From contig CADCXC010000041.1 of NCBI GenBank assembly GCA_902806595.1, positions 1 through 64,000 on the forward strand: a stretch of DNA of 64,000 nucleotides, given 5' to 3'. The notes under the pieces were generated by a model. It saw nothing but the letters and a program-made list of their open reading frames with translations, had not been told where the DNA came from and did not search any database. This stretch comes from Pyrenopolyporus hunteri. Lineage: Eukaryota; Ascomycota; Sordariomycetes; Xylariales; Hypoxylaceae. A program made the translations under genes and the position numbers. How positions within the stretch are numbered: position 1 is the stretch's first letter; every line of letters begins with the position of its first letter. Below, in pieces: positions 37,200 through 48,617 of this stretch.

Positions 37200-38127
37200 T
37201 CAATCTTGATGGTCTTGGTCTTGGTCGTCTTCCACTTCCTCCATCGAGACCTTTTGGGGCCCTGTTACCGTCGGTTCCGACGAGTTACGTCTGTCCGGTG
37301 TAGGTTTGAGGTATCCTTCTTTTTCCAGACGGTCTGCCTCTTCCGGTTCCATTAGTCCACCTTGGCCTTTGCCCTTTTCCAACTTCATCCGCACGACCGT
37401 CGGCATGAATGCGCTGACGGCCTCCTTGCGCAAGTCGCGCACCACCGGCTTCGCTTCGTATACCGTCTTCGATTCCACTGGCGCGGGTGGCGGCGGCTGC
37501 TTGTCCTGGCCACCTAGCGGTGTGTCGTTCGCATTCCGCGCTGCCCTCCGTTTTGCGTACCATTTATCTAGTATCTCTTTTGGAATCGGCGGCGGCGTGT
37601 CTCTGGGCATAGGTATTCTCTTCACGTCGTCTGGCACGTCGCTATCGCTGCTCGAGACATCGTCGCCTCCTCTCCGCCTTTTGCCCAAAACGTTATTGTT
37701 CCATTGCCCGTCACCTCTGGGACCGCTACTACGGCCAAAAGAAGGCGCCTTATCGCCTAGGGCCTCCCTAGCTTTTATAACAGCCTTCAGGTCGCGCTCT
37801 AACCCTTCTAGTACCGCCTCTTCGTGTTTCGTGAGCTTGCCTCCGCTAGACGTGATTTTCTTCAGGTCGTCGATCTGCTTTTGTATCCTCTCGGGGTTTC
37901 GCTTCGCGAGCTTCTCGTTTCGTCGAGCTACAGCTTCGGCCTTGTCTATAGGTAAGTTATCAGTCAGTACGTGTTGAATCCCGTCAATCCCGTCAATCCC
38001 GTCAATCCCGTCAATCCCGTCGATTAGTATGGTGGCGATAGACGACAAACGTACTTTTCTTGTTCGCCTTGGCCTTTTCGGCTTTGCGCTGGGCCTGCAC
38101 GGGGTTATAGTTTTTCTCCTTCGGCAT
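37200..38127 (-). CDS. WBP11-family (WW domain-binding protein 11-like) splicing factor
   Basis: Two exons, 38127-38055 and 37945-37200, joined over a 109-nt intron (GTACGT ... ACTGAC ... CTATAG), give 272 residues. The first exon encodes MPKEKNYNPVQAQRKAEKAK, the conserved Wbp11 domain start, and exon 2 continues with NKAEAVARRNEKLAKRNPER, a basic helical region likely to form a coiled coil. Proline-rich stretches that could bind WW/SH3 domains follow (PMPRDTPPPIP about 140-150, QPPPPAP about 175), then the conserved C-terminal block VYEAKPVVRDLRKEAVSAF and an acidic tail. In animals WBP11 works with PQBP1 in nuclear pre-mRNA splicing; the same role is inferred here. Reading exon 2 upstream into the intron produces a spurious IDG-repeat N-terminus, so an automated model may start wrongly. 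Confidence 0.9.
37977..38021. repeat. 9-bp tandem repeat in the wbp11-like intron
   Basis: Five perfect copies of AATCCCGTC (sense strand GACGGGATT) lie within the 109-nt intron. The unit is a multiple of three and has no stop, so the intron stays open in frame and could be mistaken for an exon encoding (IDG)n. Copy-number variation here would change intron length. Confidence 0.9.
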
Positions 38128-39195
38128 GGTTGGTGAAGCGACGAGGAATCTCTACTATAGTTGCTGTAAGGGGGTGACGGCCGGAAAGAAATTTACGTTG
38201 AGCTTCAGCACGGGCACGGATCGTAGAGATATGGATCTCGTTGGCAGGGGAGTAGATAGGCAGATAGGGAAAATGTAGTTGTGTAGTGGTGTAGTTGTGT
38301 AGGTAGTTGTGAATTATGGGTTCTTGCAGGAGATTTCAGCCTTGTGCAGGTCCATTGCATCACAGAAGCGGCAGAAGTGGCACAGTGTGGCGTCTACAGT
38401 AGTTCAAACCGTGTTGCTATTCCCCATTAGTGATAAGGTGAGCTGGGCGATAAAGCAAGTATCTAGCCGACGGGCCATCGAGTACCTAGCAGCCTAGGTA
38501 CCTAGGTACATATGTACAGTCTGTACTACGGTACGTGCTACATTGAATAGCAGATTCCAGCAGGACGGCAGGACGGGAATGCAGGGGCGCGCTATGGGGA
38601 GGGGCATTATGGGGCTATGCTAGCGGACTCCCTAAGCAGCGTTAGGCAGGGGTAAATCTCAGCGCATACATGCGCTACAGCAGACCTAGGCGTTTCGAAG
38701 TCTAGCGGCTGCCGGGGTAACCAGAATATTGACTTTATTCCCCCAAGAATCCCAAGAATTCCAAGAATTCACCCAAGACCAAGACCCCGCCATCTCCCGT
38801 TGCAGCCCAATCGCGGACCGTGTTATTCTTATCCCACCATTGTTATCCCACTTCCCACCTTTTCCCATTCTTCCAAGCTGGCATGTAATAAAAACAAGCA
38901 TCTTTTGGTTGCAAAGCGATCAACCATCGTGCATGAAGTTCGGATCCATTCTCTTCTTGCATCTTGCATACATGTAATTCCTCTCCCCGAATGAGAATCG
39001 GTTCCTCACAACTTTATCGATTGGACTCGCCTCTGCCTTCGGTTCGCCAACTGCCCTCGTAGAGAGAGCCCCTCCTCCACGCCTCCGGGTCCTGTGTTTG
39101 TTGTTATTCGGTACCTTGATCTTTCGGCACCAACGATCACAACCAACGATCACGACTAGATCGTGGCCTCTCTCCATTGGCGCCCCGAATCCGCT
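38128..39195. other. Divergent promoter region, wbp11-like gene / Dbf2-type kinase
   Basis: The 1.07-kb gap separates two genes read outward. It contains GTGTAGTTGTGTAGG-type repeats (38275-38310), a GCCTAGGTACCTAGGTACA palindromic cluster (38492-38510) and AAGAATTCCAAGAATT-type direct repeats (38745-38775). The kinase leader probably occupies the last few hundred bases. No RNA gene seen. Confidence 0.5.
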
Positions 39196-41309
39196 ATGGC
39201 AAGCTTCCTGTCGACCATGTTTCCCTCTCAGGGCCCCAAGGACATCAAGTCCCCCATTTCAGAGATTCCCAGTACGCCTACCAAAAACAACTTCATCACC
39301 CCCGTCGCGACGCCTCAGGGCAGCCCAAGCAAGAGGACTATGCCCCCGGGAGCCAACGAACTCCCCTCCGCCTTCGATAATGCCTTGAAGCTCAATCCGG
39401 TTTCTCTCGATAGCCCCGTCAAGCTGGGTAGACCTGCGAACGGCTCTGCCCCTCTATCCCCAGCCAAGAGCAACATCCAAGCCGTCGACGATGGATACTT
39501 CGCAACCGCATCTCCCAACGTCGACAACAGTATCGTCCACAAGACAGGAAGTGCCGCGGCCACTCCTTTGAAGAAGCAGGGACAGGAGAACACGCCGCCG
39601 TCTAGAATTCCCGTGCGAGACTCTATCTTCCAGCACAACCAAGCTGCCCTGTCGCGACAGGAGCTCTACCAGCTTCGAGATAGTAGGCCGACGACGCCTA
39701 GCACCAAGAGATTTAACACGTCTCGCGGCCTTACTCCCGAAGAGCTAGAGATTATGAAGAAGCCCAGCGTCCGCCGCCTGGTCAATGTCACTCAGCTCTG
39801 TAAGCCCATCCCACCGAACCTATTACGCCCACAGCTGCTAACTGCTTGAAGACTTCTTAGATTACTACTTCGATCTACTTACTTACGTCGGCGCTAGACA
39901 ATCGCGCCTAAATGCCTTCAAAGCGGAGATACCCCCACCACCAGAGACCGATGAAGAGGAGTACAAGCAGATGTGGCAGAAATATACCGGAAGAGAGCGG
40001 GCCGCCCTGCGTAAACGCCGCATACGTCTCCGACAAGGCGATTTCCAGATCCTTACCCAGGTCGGTCAAGGAGGTTACGGGCAGGTGTTCCTAGCCCAGA
40101 AGAAGGATACCAAGGAAGTCTGCGCTCTCAAGGTCATGAACAAGAAGCTGCTCTTCAAGCTGGACGAGATTCGCCACGTCCTCACGGAGAGAGATATTCT
40201 TACCACCGCCAACAGCGAGTGGCTCGTCCGCCTCTTGTACTCATTCCAAGATGACAAGAATATCTACCTTGCCATGGAATACGTACCTGGCGGAGACTTC
40301 AGAACACTGCTCAACAACACAGGCGTCTTATCCAACCGCCACGCTCGCTTCTATATCGCCGAGATGTTCTGCTCCGTGGACGCGCTCCACAAACTCGGCT
40401 ATATCCATCGCGACCTGAAGCCTGAAAACTTCCTCATCGACTCTACAGGGCATGTCAAGCTCACTGACTTCGGCTTGGCGGCTGGTAATGTTGCATCGTC
40501 TAAAATCAACTCGATGCGTATCAGGCTCGAGAAAGCCTCCGAGACGGATGTGCCGTTCGGTAAGGCCATGGAACACCGCACCATGGCGGAGCGCCGAGAG
40601 GGCTACCAGACCATGCGTGAGAGGGACCTGAATTATGCGAAATCCATAGTAGGATCGCCGGATTATATGGCCCCTGAGGTGCTCCGCGGCGAGGAGTACG
40701 ACTATACAGTCGACTATTGGAGTTTGGGGTGCATGCTGTTCGAGGCTCTCACCGGATTCCCTCCCTTCGCAGGCTCTACCGCCGACGAGACCTGGCACAA
40801 TCTAAAGCATTGGAAGGAGGTTCTCAAGCGACCCGTCTGGGAGGATCCGAACTATTTCCTGAGTAACCGAACCTGGAGCTTCATCACTACGTAGGTCTCA
40901 GTAATCTCGCCGCAAAAAAAAAAGAGGGAGATAAAAGTGCTGACAATATTTTAGGTGTATCAATTCAAAATCTAGGCGGTTTTCCAACATTAAGGATATC
41001 TTCGAGCACCATTACTTTGCAGAAGTTGATTGGAAGACCCTAAGGGTGTCCAAAGCACCGTTTGTCCCCGAGCTAGACTCGGAGACCGACGCGGGCTACT
41101 TTGACGATTTTACCAACGAGGCCGACATGGCCAAGTACAAGGAAGTTCATGATAAACAACAGGCTCTTGAGAACATGGCCGATAGAGAAGAGGAGATGAG
41201 CAAGGGCCTATTCGTTGGATTCACGTTCCGCCACCGAAAAGCCACCACAGAGGACGGCAGCCCGCGGAAGCGAATCCAAACCGACGAGACGTTTGGCACG
41301 ATGCTTTAG
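39196..41309 (+). CDS. dbf2: Dbf2/SidB-type NDR-family protein kinase (septation/mitotic exit)
   Basis: AGC/NDR-family Ser/Thr kinase, the terminal kinase of the mitotic-exit/septation-initiation network, working with a Mob1 partner at spindle poles and septum. Exons are 39196-39799, 39852-40890 and 40955-41309. Introns of 52 and 64 nt (GTAAGC...GCTAAC...AAG; GTAGGT...GCTGAC...TAG) preserve the frame and give 665 residues. The N-terminal ~200 residues are Ser/Pro/Thr-rich with possible CDK sites. The Mob-binding region LDYYFDLLTYVG...RLNAFKAE follows, then the kinase domain: GQGGYG (about 273), catalytic Lys in CALKVM (about 295), YIHRDLKPEN (Asp about 389), DFG (about 407), the extended NDR activation insert, and SIVGSPDYMAPEV. 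The C-terminal hydrophobic motif FVGFTFRH carries the regulatory Thr. The first ATG in frame is at 39196; no upstream in-frame ATG exists. Confidence 0.96.
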
Positions 41310-43540
41310 GGTAGGCGTCCACTGTCTAAATTCAAAAGGCGGTGACCTGCTTTGTTCTAGCATAACGACTTCGTTGGTTGCCGCGAGAATATTGGGAGGG
41401 AGGTAGCTTCTAGACGCGACGGCTACAACATCATCGTAAGATGATACAGTCCGTAGCATCTTTGCTTTGTTATTTGGTCAAGAAGGGCTCCTCGGGGAGG
41501 CAGCTAACGAATTCAGGAGGGCGTTCTCAGGTCTCGTGCATATTCTATTAGGAGTTCTACAGAGGCAGGCTTAATGGAGGGTGGTACGCGTCTCGGTCCC
41601 GGTACGGCCAGTTCTGAGAGCGGTCGTAGGGCTCCCGACATCGAGGGAGGCAGGACTAGTATCGGTCGTGTACAACAGTATTGCAGTAGAGTGCTTTAAT
41701 TCAGCCTCAAATACGACCCATTACCTTTGTCGCTGGGTCAAATTTGCCATTCCAATGATTATACGCTTACGTCTACGGTGACAAGACGGCGAAGCGATCG
41801 GCATCCTGTACGCCACTCTATCCAATCTATCATGAATGTCTCGGCCTTTCCCTCATAATGGAGGGGGATGATACGTCGAATTGATAAGTTCGATTCCACA
41901 GCATCAGGTCCTGCCGCAGGCGGGCCTAGGAGGAGGAGTGTTGATATTCATAAATACTTTTAAGGTTAACCCTTTCGTCCAGTCTATATTTAGGAAACCT
42001 CCGGGCTTTGCGGCGGGGAGTAATAGAGAGCTTAGTAGTGGAAGGGGGCAGAAGGAAAACAAAAGGCAAGCAAAACAAACTCGCATATCTCGGGGCCGGA
42101 ACGTCATCAGTTCCCTTTTGGGGGCTAACAGACCACCGAGGCCATCGCTGATTGGCGGAAGACAGCTTCGCTAACCTTCTCGGAAGTCCCCAACGCCTAA
42201 CGCCGCGCAAGCAAGTCTCCCTTCACAAGACACAACCCACATGTAAGTATTGTACCTAGATATTCCCTCTTGCACCACAGACGAAGCTCGATAATACTCA
42301 GCCACATGGTTTCGGATATATCAGAAAAGGCAGAGATCGTACGTGTGTAAACGTTTGACAAACGGTTGATCCAGTGTCATGCTACGCATACCTACCGTCA
42401 TACCACAAGAATTAGGTGTGGGAAAACTCGAGCGGCGAGCCGTCCTGCATACAGCCGTCCCAGCCAAAAGCCGACATACATCCAGCACTCACGTACACGC
42501 AAATTGAAGGCTACACATATTCCATGAATGCTAGTAGAATGAACGCGAACCCATTACGACTCCTACAGTGCCGGTGAGCCTGGAATTGATACAGCCCAAG
42601 CTTACGCGACCTACCTACATACGTCCTACGTGGCGGCTCTCGTAGGACCGCATATTCCGAGCCGATCCTCCAACCACGCCCATTATATGTTCCCCGGATA
42701 TTGTCGCACACGTGCAGTAGCTAACCCATTCTCTCGCTTCTACTGCGGCGACCAGCTGCGTGGACGCGCGGCTTCCAGCGCTGGCTTATGCAGGCGGGAT
42801 CTGCATCCAGGATGGCTAAGGAAGGGAAAGGAAGGGAAAAAAGAAAGAGGGAGCGAATAGAGAAAGAAAAAATTTTAGTCTTCTTCACGAAACTCACATT
42901 CTCGTCGCCAGCTCAGCCCGACCTAATCCCAACCCTAATTGTCCCTTCTCCTCTCCCCTCTCTTCCCTTCTCTCCCGAACCAAGCTAGGGGCCGAACCAA
43001 TCTACACAAGGCGTCCTTCTCGAAGGAGGAGACATCTGGTCATGCGCCACCCCAAAAAGCAGGCAAGCAAGCAAGTAGGCGAGCACAAGCGTGCAGACGA
43101 AGCCGGCGCAGAGAGGGGATCCAGCGATGACGAACGGTTTTCGCTAGCTTCGTAGGCCCCCGTTGGACAAACGGCCGCCCTGCCCGATTCTTACGTGACG
43201 TCCCTTGACGCGAGTCTCGACTGGCTGACCCGTCCGGTCTTTGTTCGGCCAAGATCGCGCTAAGCTGAGATGCCCGGGACCATACGTCGGTAGGAAGCAT
43301 ATATTTACCTTTCCTTCTCTTCCTCCCTTGGGTCGCATGTTTCCCTGACCTCATCCCTATCTCCACGTGCTCTGTTTGTATCTTCTTATATATACCTCCT
43401 CGAGAATATATATACACACATATATCTACTGGGATTATATATTTAAAGCACTGACTGCCAAGGTATCGACAAGTCCTGGTGTATAGGGGATATAAGTCGG
43501 TATTACCGTATATAACAGATAAGAGTCTGCTGGTAGGAAG
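41310..43540. other. Intergenic between kinase and CFEM-like gene
   Basis: About 2.2 kb with no supported gene. A purine-rich strand stretch (42818-42870, GGAAGGGAAAG-type) is followed by a pyrimidine-rich one (42935-42980). AT-rich TATATATACA segments (43388-43440) lie 100-150 bp upstream of the next start codon and are the likely core promoter. Short frames here have no domain or codon support. Confidence 0.5.
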
Positions 43541-44645
43541 ATGAAGGCATCAACGCTTGCCGCCGTCTTGGCACCCACAGCTGCTTCGGCGCAGTGGTGG
43601 AGAGGCGCTCCGAGTTGCGCTGTGAGTTTCTCGTCTTTCTTACATCTGTCTCCTTCTTCCCTCACTCCTCATATTCATCATATTCCCTATCTCATATTTC
43701 ATATCCTATCCCTTCATCCTTCACTCCCTCATACCCCTCCCTTCCATCTATCTACCCACGTACCTCACACCCCAAAATCTACCTCACCACTAACAACCCC
43801 CCCAGCAATCCTGCCTCTCCTCCGCCTGGTCCAGCCCCACCGCCACCGTAACCAGCGGCTGGCCCGCGCAATCCGAGTACTGCGACGCCAACCACGGCAG
43901 CACCGTGCTCTCCTGCGTGAGCAGCGCCTGCTCCTCCGCCTCCTCGTCCACCGCCTACGAGTCCTACAGCTCCCTCTCGAGCTCCCTGTGCTCGCGCTAC
44001 GCCGAGTGCACCTCCGCCGGGTCCACCGGCGTCCGCACCGTGACCTACTCCGCCGGGCCCGTGACCTGGGCCGCGCCCGGCGGGTGGCGCGACGGGAAAT
44101 CCGACCTCGACGCGCGCGACCCGTCCGGCCCCTGGGGCGGCGCCGGCATCAACCCCCCCAACGCGTCGGAGGTCTCCTCCGCGGCGGACGCGTACCGCCA
44201 GTACTGGAGCGAGTGGGCGTCGGCGTTCGAGTCGTCGCGGACGTGGACGGGCGGGGTGGCGACGGTGACGGGGTGCGCGTTCGACGGGTCCCCCTGGTTC
44301 GTCGGCCCCGGCTGCGGCTGGAACGGGCTCGGCGGGTTCGACGGCTGGGTCGGCTGGGGCAGCGGCTGGAGCTGGGGGCCGACGACCACCGAGACGGTCA
44401 CGGTCACCACGACGGACTCCGCCGGCGCCACGACCACGCAGACCGGGCTCGCGGCCGTCGCGCTCGCTGTTAGCGGCACGTTGACGACGTCTACGACCCT
44501 GGGCACGCCGACGGCTACGGCGGGCGCGGAGAGCGGGGCTGCGAGGGGCAGGGGCGCGCTGGGGGTGGGCGCGGAGGGCTCGGTGGTTACGGGGATGATG
44601 GGCGTGGTGCTGGGTGCGATTTTGGTTGTTGCTGGGTTGTTGTGA
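43541..44645 (+). CDS. Secreted CFEM-like, Ser/Gly-rich GPI-anchored protein
   Basis: Exons 43541-43621 and 43806-44645, with a 184-nt intron (GTGAGT ... CCCCAG, phase 0), give 306 residues. A signal peptide (MKASTLAAVLAPTAASAQ) is followed by PSCAQSCLSSAW, YCDANHG, LSCVSSACSS and LSSSLCSRYAEC, a cysteine spacing that recalls the CFEM domain (8-Cys fungal extracellular module) although I count only seven clear cysteines in that part. Then comes a Trp/Gly-rich middle, a Thr-rich TTTETVTVTTT region open to O-glycosylation, and a hydrophobic tail (GMMGVVLGAILVVAGLL) that fits GPI attachment. CFEM proteins act in the cell wall, haem uptake or host contact; the job of this one is not known. Exon 2 is extremely G+C-rich compared with exon 1 and the intron. 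Lies tail-to-tail with the WSC gene. Confidence 0.8.
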
Positions 44646-45178
44646 GGAGGTGGTGGTGGGTGTCTACCTATCTACCTACGTACACTATGGCGAGTTTGAT
44701 GCGCTCTCTCGAAATATGGAGAGGATATGACTAAGGGAGTTGCTTAGATTGAGTTTTGAGGAAATAGTTTTGTATGGACGTCGCCCCTTTATAATCGACG
44801 AGGAATGGTTACGTATATCTGGGCTGATTTCGACGCAACGGAACTCACCCCTTTTTAGGCGGGACGAGACGTACGAGTAGGCAAGACACGACGATTACGA
44901 TAGGTATCGGAAGGGAAACATTAACGACTATAAACTTAGTCTAGCTCATAAGTTATTAGGTACATTCAGCTTCGCGTAGCATCGAGTGTCTCTTTTTGCA
45001 ACTGCTCTGTTTTCTGGCGTTTGATAGAGGGCGGTTTGGGGGGATAGAGACGTTGCTATGCCTCTGTAGACGGGAATATGCTATCCGCCACCTCAAGTTG
45101 GGCATTACAGACGAATTATATCCGTCGTCTTGCTGCTTCAAGCCCGCATATCAAACCTCGCCATACCCTACCCTCTTC
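44646..45178. other. Convergent 3' intergenic region
   Basis: A 533-bp gap between the stop codons of the convergent CFEM-like and WSC genes. It should hold both 3' UTRs and poly(A) sites. A short CTACCTATCTACCTACGTAC repeat lies at 44665-44684. No gene seen. Confidence 0.55.
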
Positions 45179-47645
45179 CTACTTCTGAGACCCCTCCTCC
45201 TCCTCCTCCTCCTCCTCTTCCGGGAAGAGAATACTCGTGGCAATCGTACTCGTCGACATCTCTCTCGGCCACGCACCTTCCTGCTTATCCGTACCACCCA
45301 CACCCTCACCGACGCCCTCGCCGCCCTTGTCATTAATCTTCCAGTCCGCCTCGCCCACCGTGTAAATCGTGCCCATCTGGTTCGCGGGCATAACCGGCGT
45401 CGGCGCGGGCGGCGCCACGCTACCACCGCTAGTACCAGCCCTCTTCATCATCGCCTCTGCAAGTTGCGAATCTCGCTGCGCTCGCGGCACAGCGGGTAAG
45501 TCCATTGGCGGCGGACCCATCGGCGGCGCCGGCGACGACGGCGACGCTAATTTCGCTGGCGCATTGGGTACGGCCGGACCCCTGATCTGCGTCTTCACCA
45601 CGGACAGCCGCGCGGGACGTACGTGGTCCTCCTCCTCCTTCGTCTTCCCATCAGCATCACCACCGTCACCACCACCACCGCGCGATCCACCCTCTACTTC
45701 TACCTTCGCCTTCGCCGTTTCTTTGGCCTTCGCCCCCGCTTTCGCCTTAGCTCTCGCCTTCATCGTCGGCGTAGGCGAAGGCGCGAGGTATATCGCGTCC
45801 GATCCCCGCTGCTGCTGCTGCTGCTGCTGTTGCTGTTGTCGGCGCGGCGGCGTGGGCGGCAGCGGGATCGACGGCGGTCCGCTGGTCGGCGGCTGGAACG
45901 CCGTGGATAGCTTGCGCCGGTGCCAGGCGCGGTCGCCGAGCGTGCTTTCGGGGCGGGCGGCGGGCGTGGGGCTGGGGACGCTTAGGTTAGGAGGAGTGGC
46001 GGCGGCGGCGGCGGCGGCGTTGTTCTTGTTGCTGGGGGTGGTGGTGCTGGTGTTCTTCGCCGCGGCGGTGGTGGTAGTGGTAGTAGTAGTAGTAGTAAAC
46101 TCGAAATCGAACCGGCCGACCGACGCTGATGACGGCGTCATGGGCGTCTGATGTCCTCCTCCTCCTCCGCGCCATTGCACCGCCGAGCTCGTAGCGGACG
46201 GCGGCGGGTGGAATGACGTGGATAACGGTGACGGAGAGGTCACGGGGCCGACGGCGGGACCCGCGCGGACTTCGTCCATGAGTCGGTGGTATAGGCTGTC
46301 GTTTTCAGAGGGCGAGGTTACCATTGTGGTGCGTGGGTGCGAGTGCGATTCCGGGTGCCGCAGACGGGTGCCGGATTCGAGGGCCGGGGTCGAGGGCACG
46401 AAGTCTGCGCGGGGCGTGCTGATGATGTTCAAACTGATATCGCCGTCTTCGCCTCGCGTACTCTCACGTCCGTGTCCAGCTCGGCTGTTGGAGCGGTCCT
46501 GCCGATAACCTGTGGTGTCGAGTATGCCGGGGACGGGTCGTTGCGAGAGCCGCGATGCATTGTGCTTGCGTCGCTCCTCGAGGACGATCTCGGCAAACGC
46601 GTTGTTCTGCTGCTGCTTCTTGCGTTTGTAGGCTCGGACGCATAGGATTCCGAGCGCGGTTAGGATGATGGCGGCTGAGATGCAGCCCGTGACTACGGCA
46701 ATAGCGGAACCCGAGGCTGGAGCTTCATCGGCATCTGGTTGTGCGGGGGATCGAATAGACGTTGATGGGGACGATGGGGAGGGTTTTGATGCATCCAGAG
46801 ACTCTGCTGGCTTGCTCAAGGTCTCCGGTGTTTCCTTGAAGACCGCCGTTGCGTCGGTAGCAGATGAAGATACTGAAGTTCCGGTATGGGTAGCCGCTAG
46901 AGTCGAACCATCCTGGCCCCCTTTCTCTTCGCTATGGCTGTTTTCATCTTGGCTATTGACGTTGGTAGTACTGTCAACACTCTTGCCAGCGGCGACGACG
47001 CTGTACACGGCGACTTTGTCCGCTCCTCCGCAGGAGAGACTCGCGTCTCCGATGCACGGCATATTGCAGTTCTCAATGGGGAGCTTCCGGGCTTCCTGGC
47101 CTAGCTGCGAACCGCATACGCATTTGCTGGCGCCCGAATCATTAGTAGCGTGTACGCGAGCGAGTTAGGTATGATGAAATGCCACTGGGACGCGCAGAGA
47201 TTGTGACCTACTTTCCGTTGCTCAATCCGATGAATTCATATTGACTGGAGGCTTGGTTTGATGGGTTTAGGGCTGCGCAACCTTCCAGGCAAGCGTTTGG
47301 TGTCAACTTATCGGATGGTACCGTTGGTGGCATAGCATAACTTCCTTCTTGACCGAAAGGATATGTCCCTCCTGAGTTGCTAGTCACCTGGCTGTAGCAT
47401 CCCAGCAAGAAGTATGTTGAGTCCCCAGGTGCTGGTGCTGCTGCTGCTGCTGCTGTGGGTTTGTATCCTATTGTGATCGTGATCGTGATCGTTGTTGTTT
47501 GGTCCGAGGTAGGCAAACCCAGAAACCCCAGCTCTGACGTGCTGCCTCCCGTCCAGTCATTGTCACATCGTGACTCGGGGAGCAGCCTGCTCCATAGCAA
47601 AGTTTGGAGACAGATCCTCTTCAAACTGAAGTCAGCCGAGACCAT
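45179..47645 (-). CDS. WSC-domain single-pass membrane protein (wall stress sensor-like)
   Basis: Exons 47645-47212 and 47126-45179, with an 85-nt intron (GTAGGT ... CTAATGA ... GCCAG), give 793 residues. A WSC domain lies at about 78-190 (YFLLGCYSQ, ACLEGCAAL, FIGLSNGNKCVCGSQL across the splice, NMPCIGDASLSCGGADKVAV with its cysteine pattern). A Ser/Thr-rich stalk follows, then one TM helix near 284-308 (AIAVVTGCISAAIILTALGI), a basic stop-transfer stretch RAYKRKKQQQ and a ~480-residue cytosolic tail rich in Pro, Ser and runs of Thr, Ala, Gln and Glu. Wsc proteins sense cell-wall stress and signal through Rom2-Rho1-PKC; a similar role is inferred. The N-terminus is doubtful: the frame from 47645 gives only a weak signal sequence (KRICLQTLLWSRLL), so an upstream exon could hold the true start. 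Confidence 0.85.
45186..46105. repeat. Trinucleotide microsatellites inside the WSC gene tail
   Basis: Several in-frame runs fall in the cytosolic-tail coding region: (CTC)n at about 45195-45217 giving poly-Glu, (CTG/TTG)n at about 45808-45838 giving poly-Gln, (GGC)n at about 46000-46020 giving poly-Ala, and (GGT/AGT)n at about 46063-46098 giving poly-Thr. All keep the frame, so length changes would vary the tail without breaking the protein. Confidence 0.85.
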
Positions 47646-48422
47646 CGTCGACGTCGTATCGACAACGCTTGAATAATATATGATGAGCCATTATGCATGG
47701 CCCCCAGTAGGGCGGCGTATTTCTCGTATGCTTTTGTTGGTCCCCGTCACCGTCAGTTAGCCCGCATACAAAGGGATAGTCGTCGACTCTGGGTCGAACA
47801 AAGAGCCTCGCCTCGCTTCCGGCTTTGTGAGCCCATTCTGGTCAATTGAGTAAGCCATTTCTCATTCGTGACGCTTATCTCATAACCAAAGGCCCAAAAT
47901 CGGCGTCAATTCTACCGCGAGTGAACCGCCGTTTAAGAATTCTCAAGGTCCGTATCCTAAGAGCGACAGCATTAAGGAAAGCTAGACGTAAAAACAAAGA
48001 TGGATAGTTCGGTAGCTTTATGGGGGCGGGATAAGGCTTTAGGGCACGCAGGTGTCGGTGTTCACGCTCGTCGAGATAAGGCAGTGATTGCGTGATAGGA
48101 GAGATAAGAATACATAGATCGACAAGAGGAAGAGCCTCTTACTGAGCCTACCGCTTCGAATCATCTAGCGGTCGAGCCCATCATAGATATGTCTCTATCT
48201 AGATCCGCCTTAGATACCTACACTCCAGGGATACCAACCAACGGATCTCATGCATTAGGTACATATGTAGGTGGTAGGTAAGTTAGGTATACCCCGGAAT
48301 GCATCAGATATCAAAACATCAGATGCATGTAGGTTGAATTTACAAGTAGTCCTTCTCAAGCTCAAATAGGTCTCGTTTTTGCGCTCTGTGGAGCAGGACC
48401 CTGATGGCCCTCATGGCCCCGG

Positions 48423-48617
48423 ATGGCGCAATTAGACGACATTCTGGCTTGGATTTGCGACTTATTAGGTAACAGAATGCCGGTAGCTCTCGTGACAAGC
48501 TTCCCAAAACAATATAAAACCCAGGCCCTTCCTGTCAGTCTGAGTGTTCGGACTTTTGAGCTCCTTGCGTTATCTGATGAACTCCTGAAACTACGAGTGA
48601 GGTTGCCCAACCCCTAG
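48423..48617 (+). other. Possible small or relic coding segment
   Basis: A 64-codon frame from ATG gives a protein-like sequence with amphipathic helices (LDDILAWICDLLGNRMPV, LALSDELLKLRVRLP). No domain is recognised, no splice partner is seen, and the start codon and stop are close together. It could be an exon of a lost gene or chance. Weakly supported. Confidence 0.22.

Noticed and set aside
45151..46175. Frames overlapping the WSC tail on the + strand
   Set aside because: They consist of translated microsatellites (poly-Leu, -Cys, -Val) and lie antisense to a supported gene.
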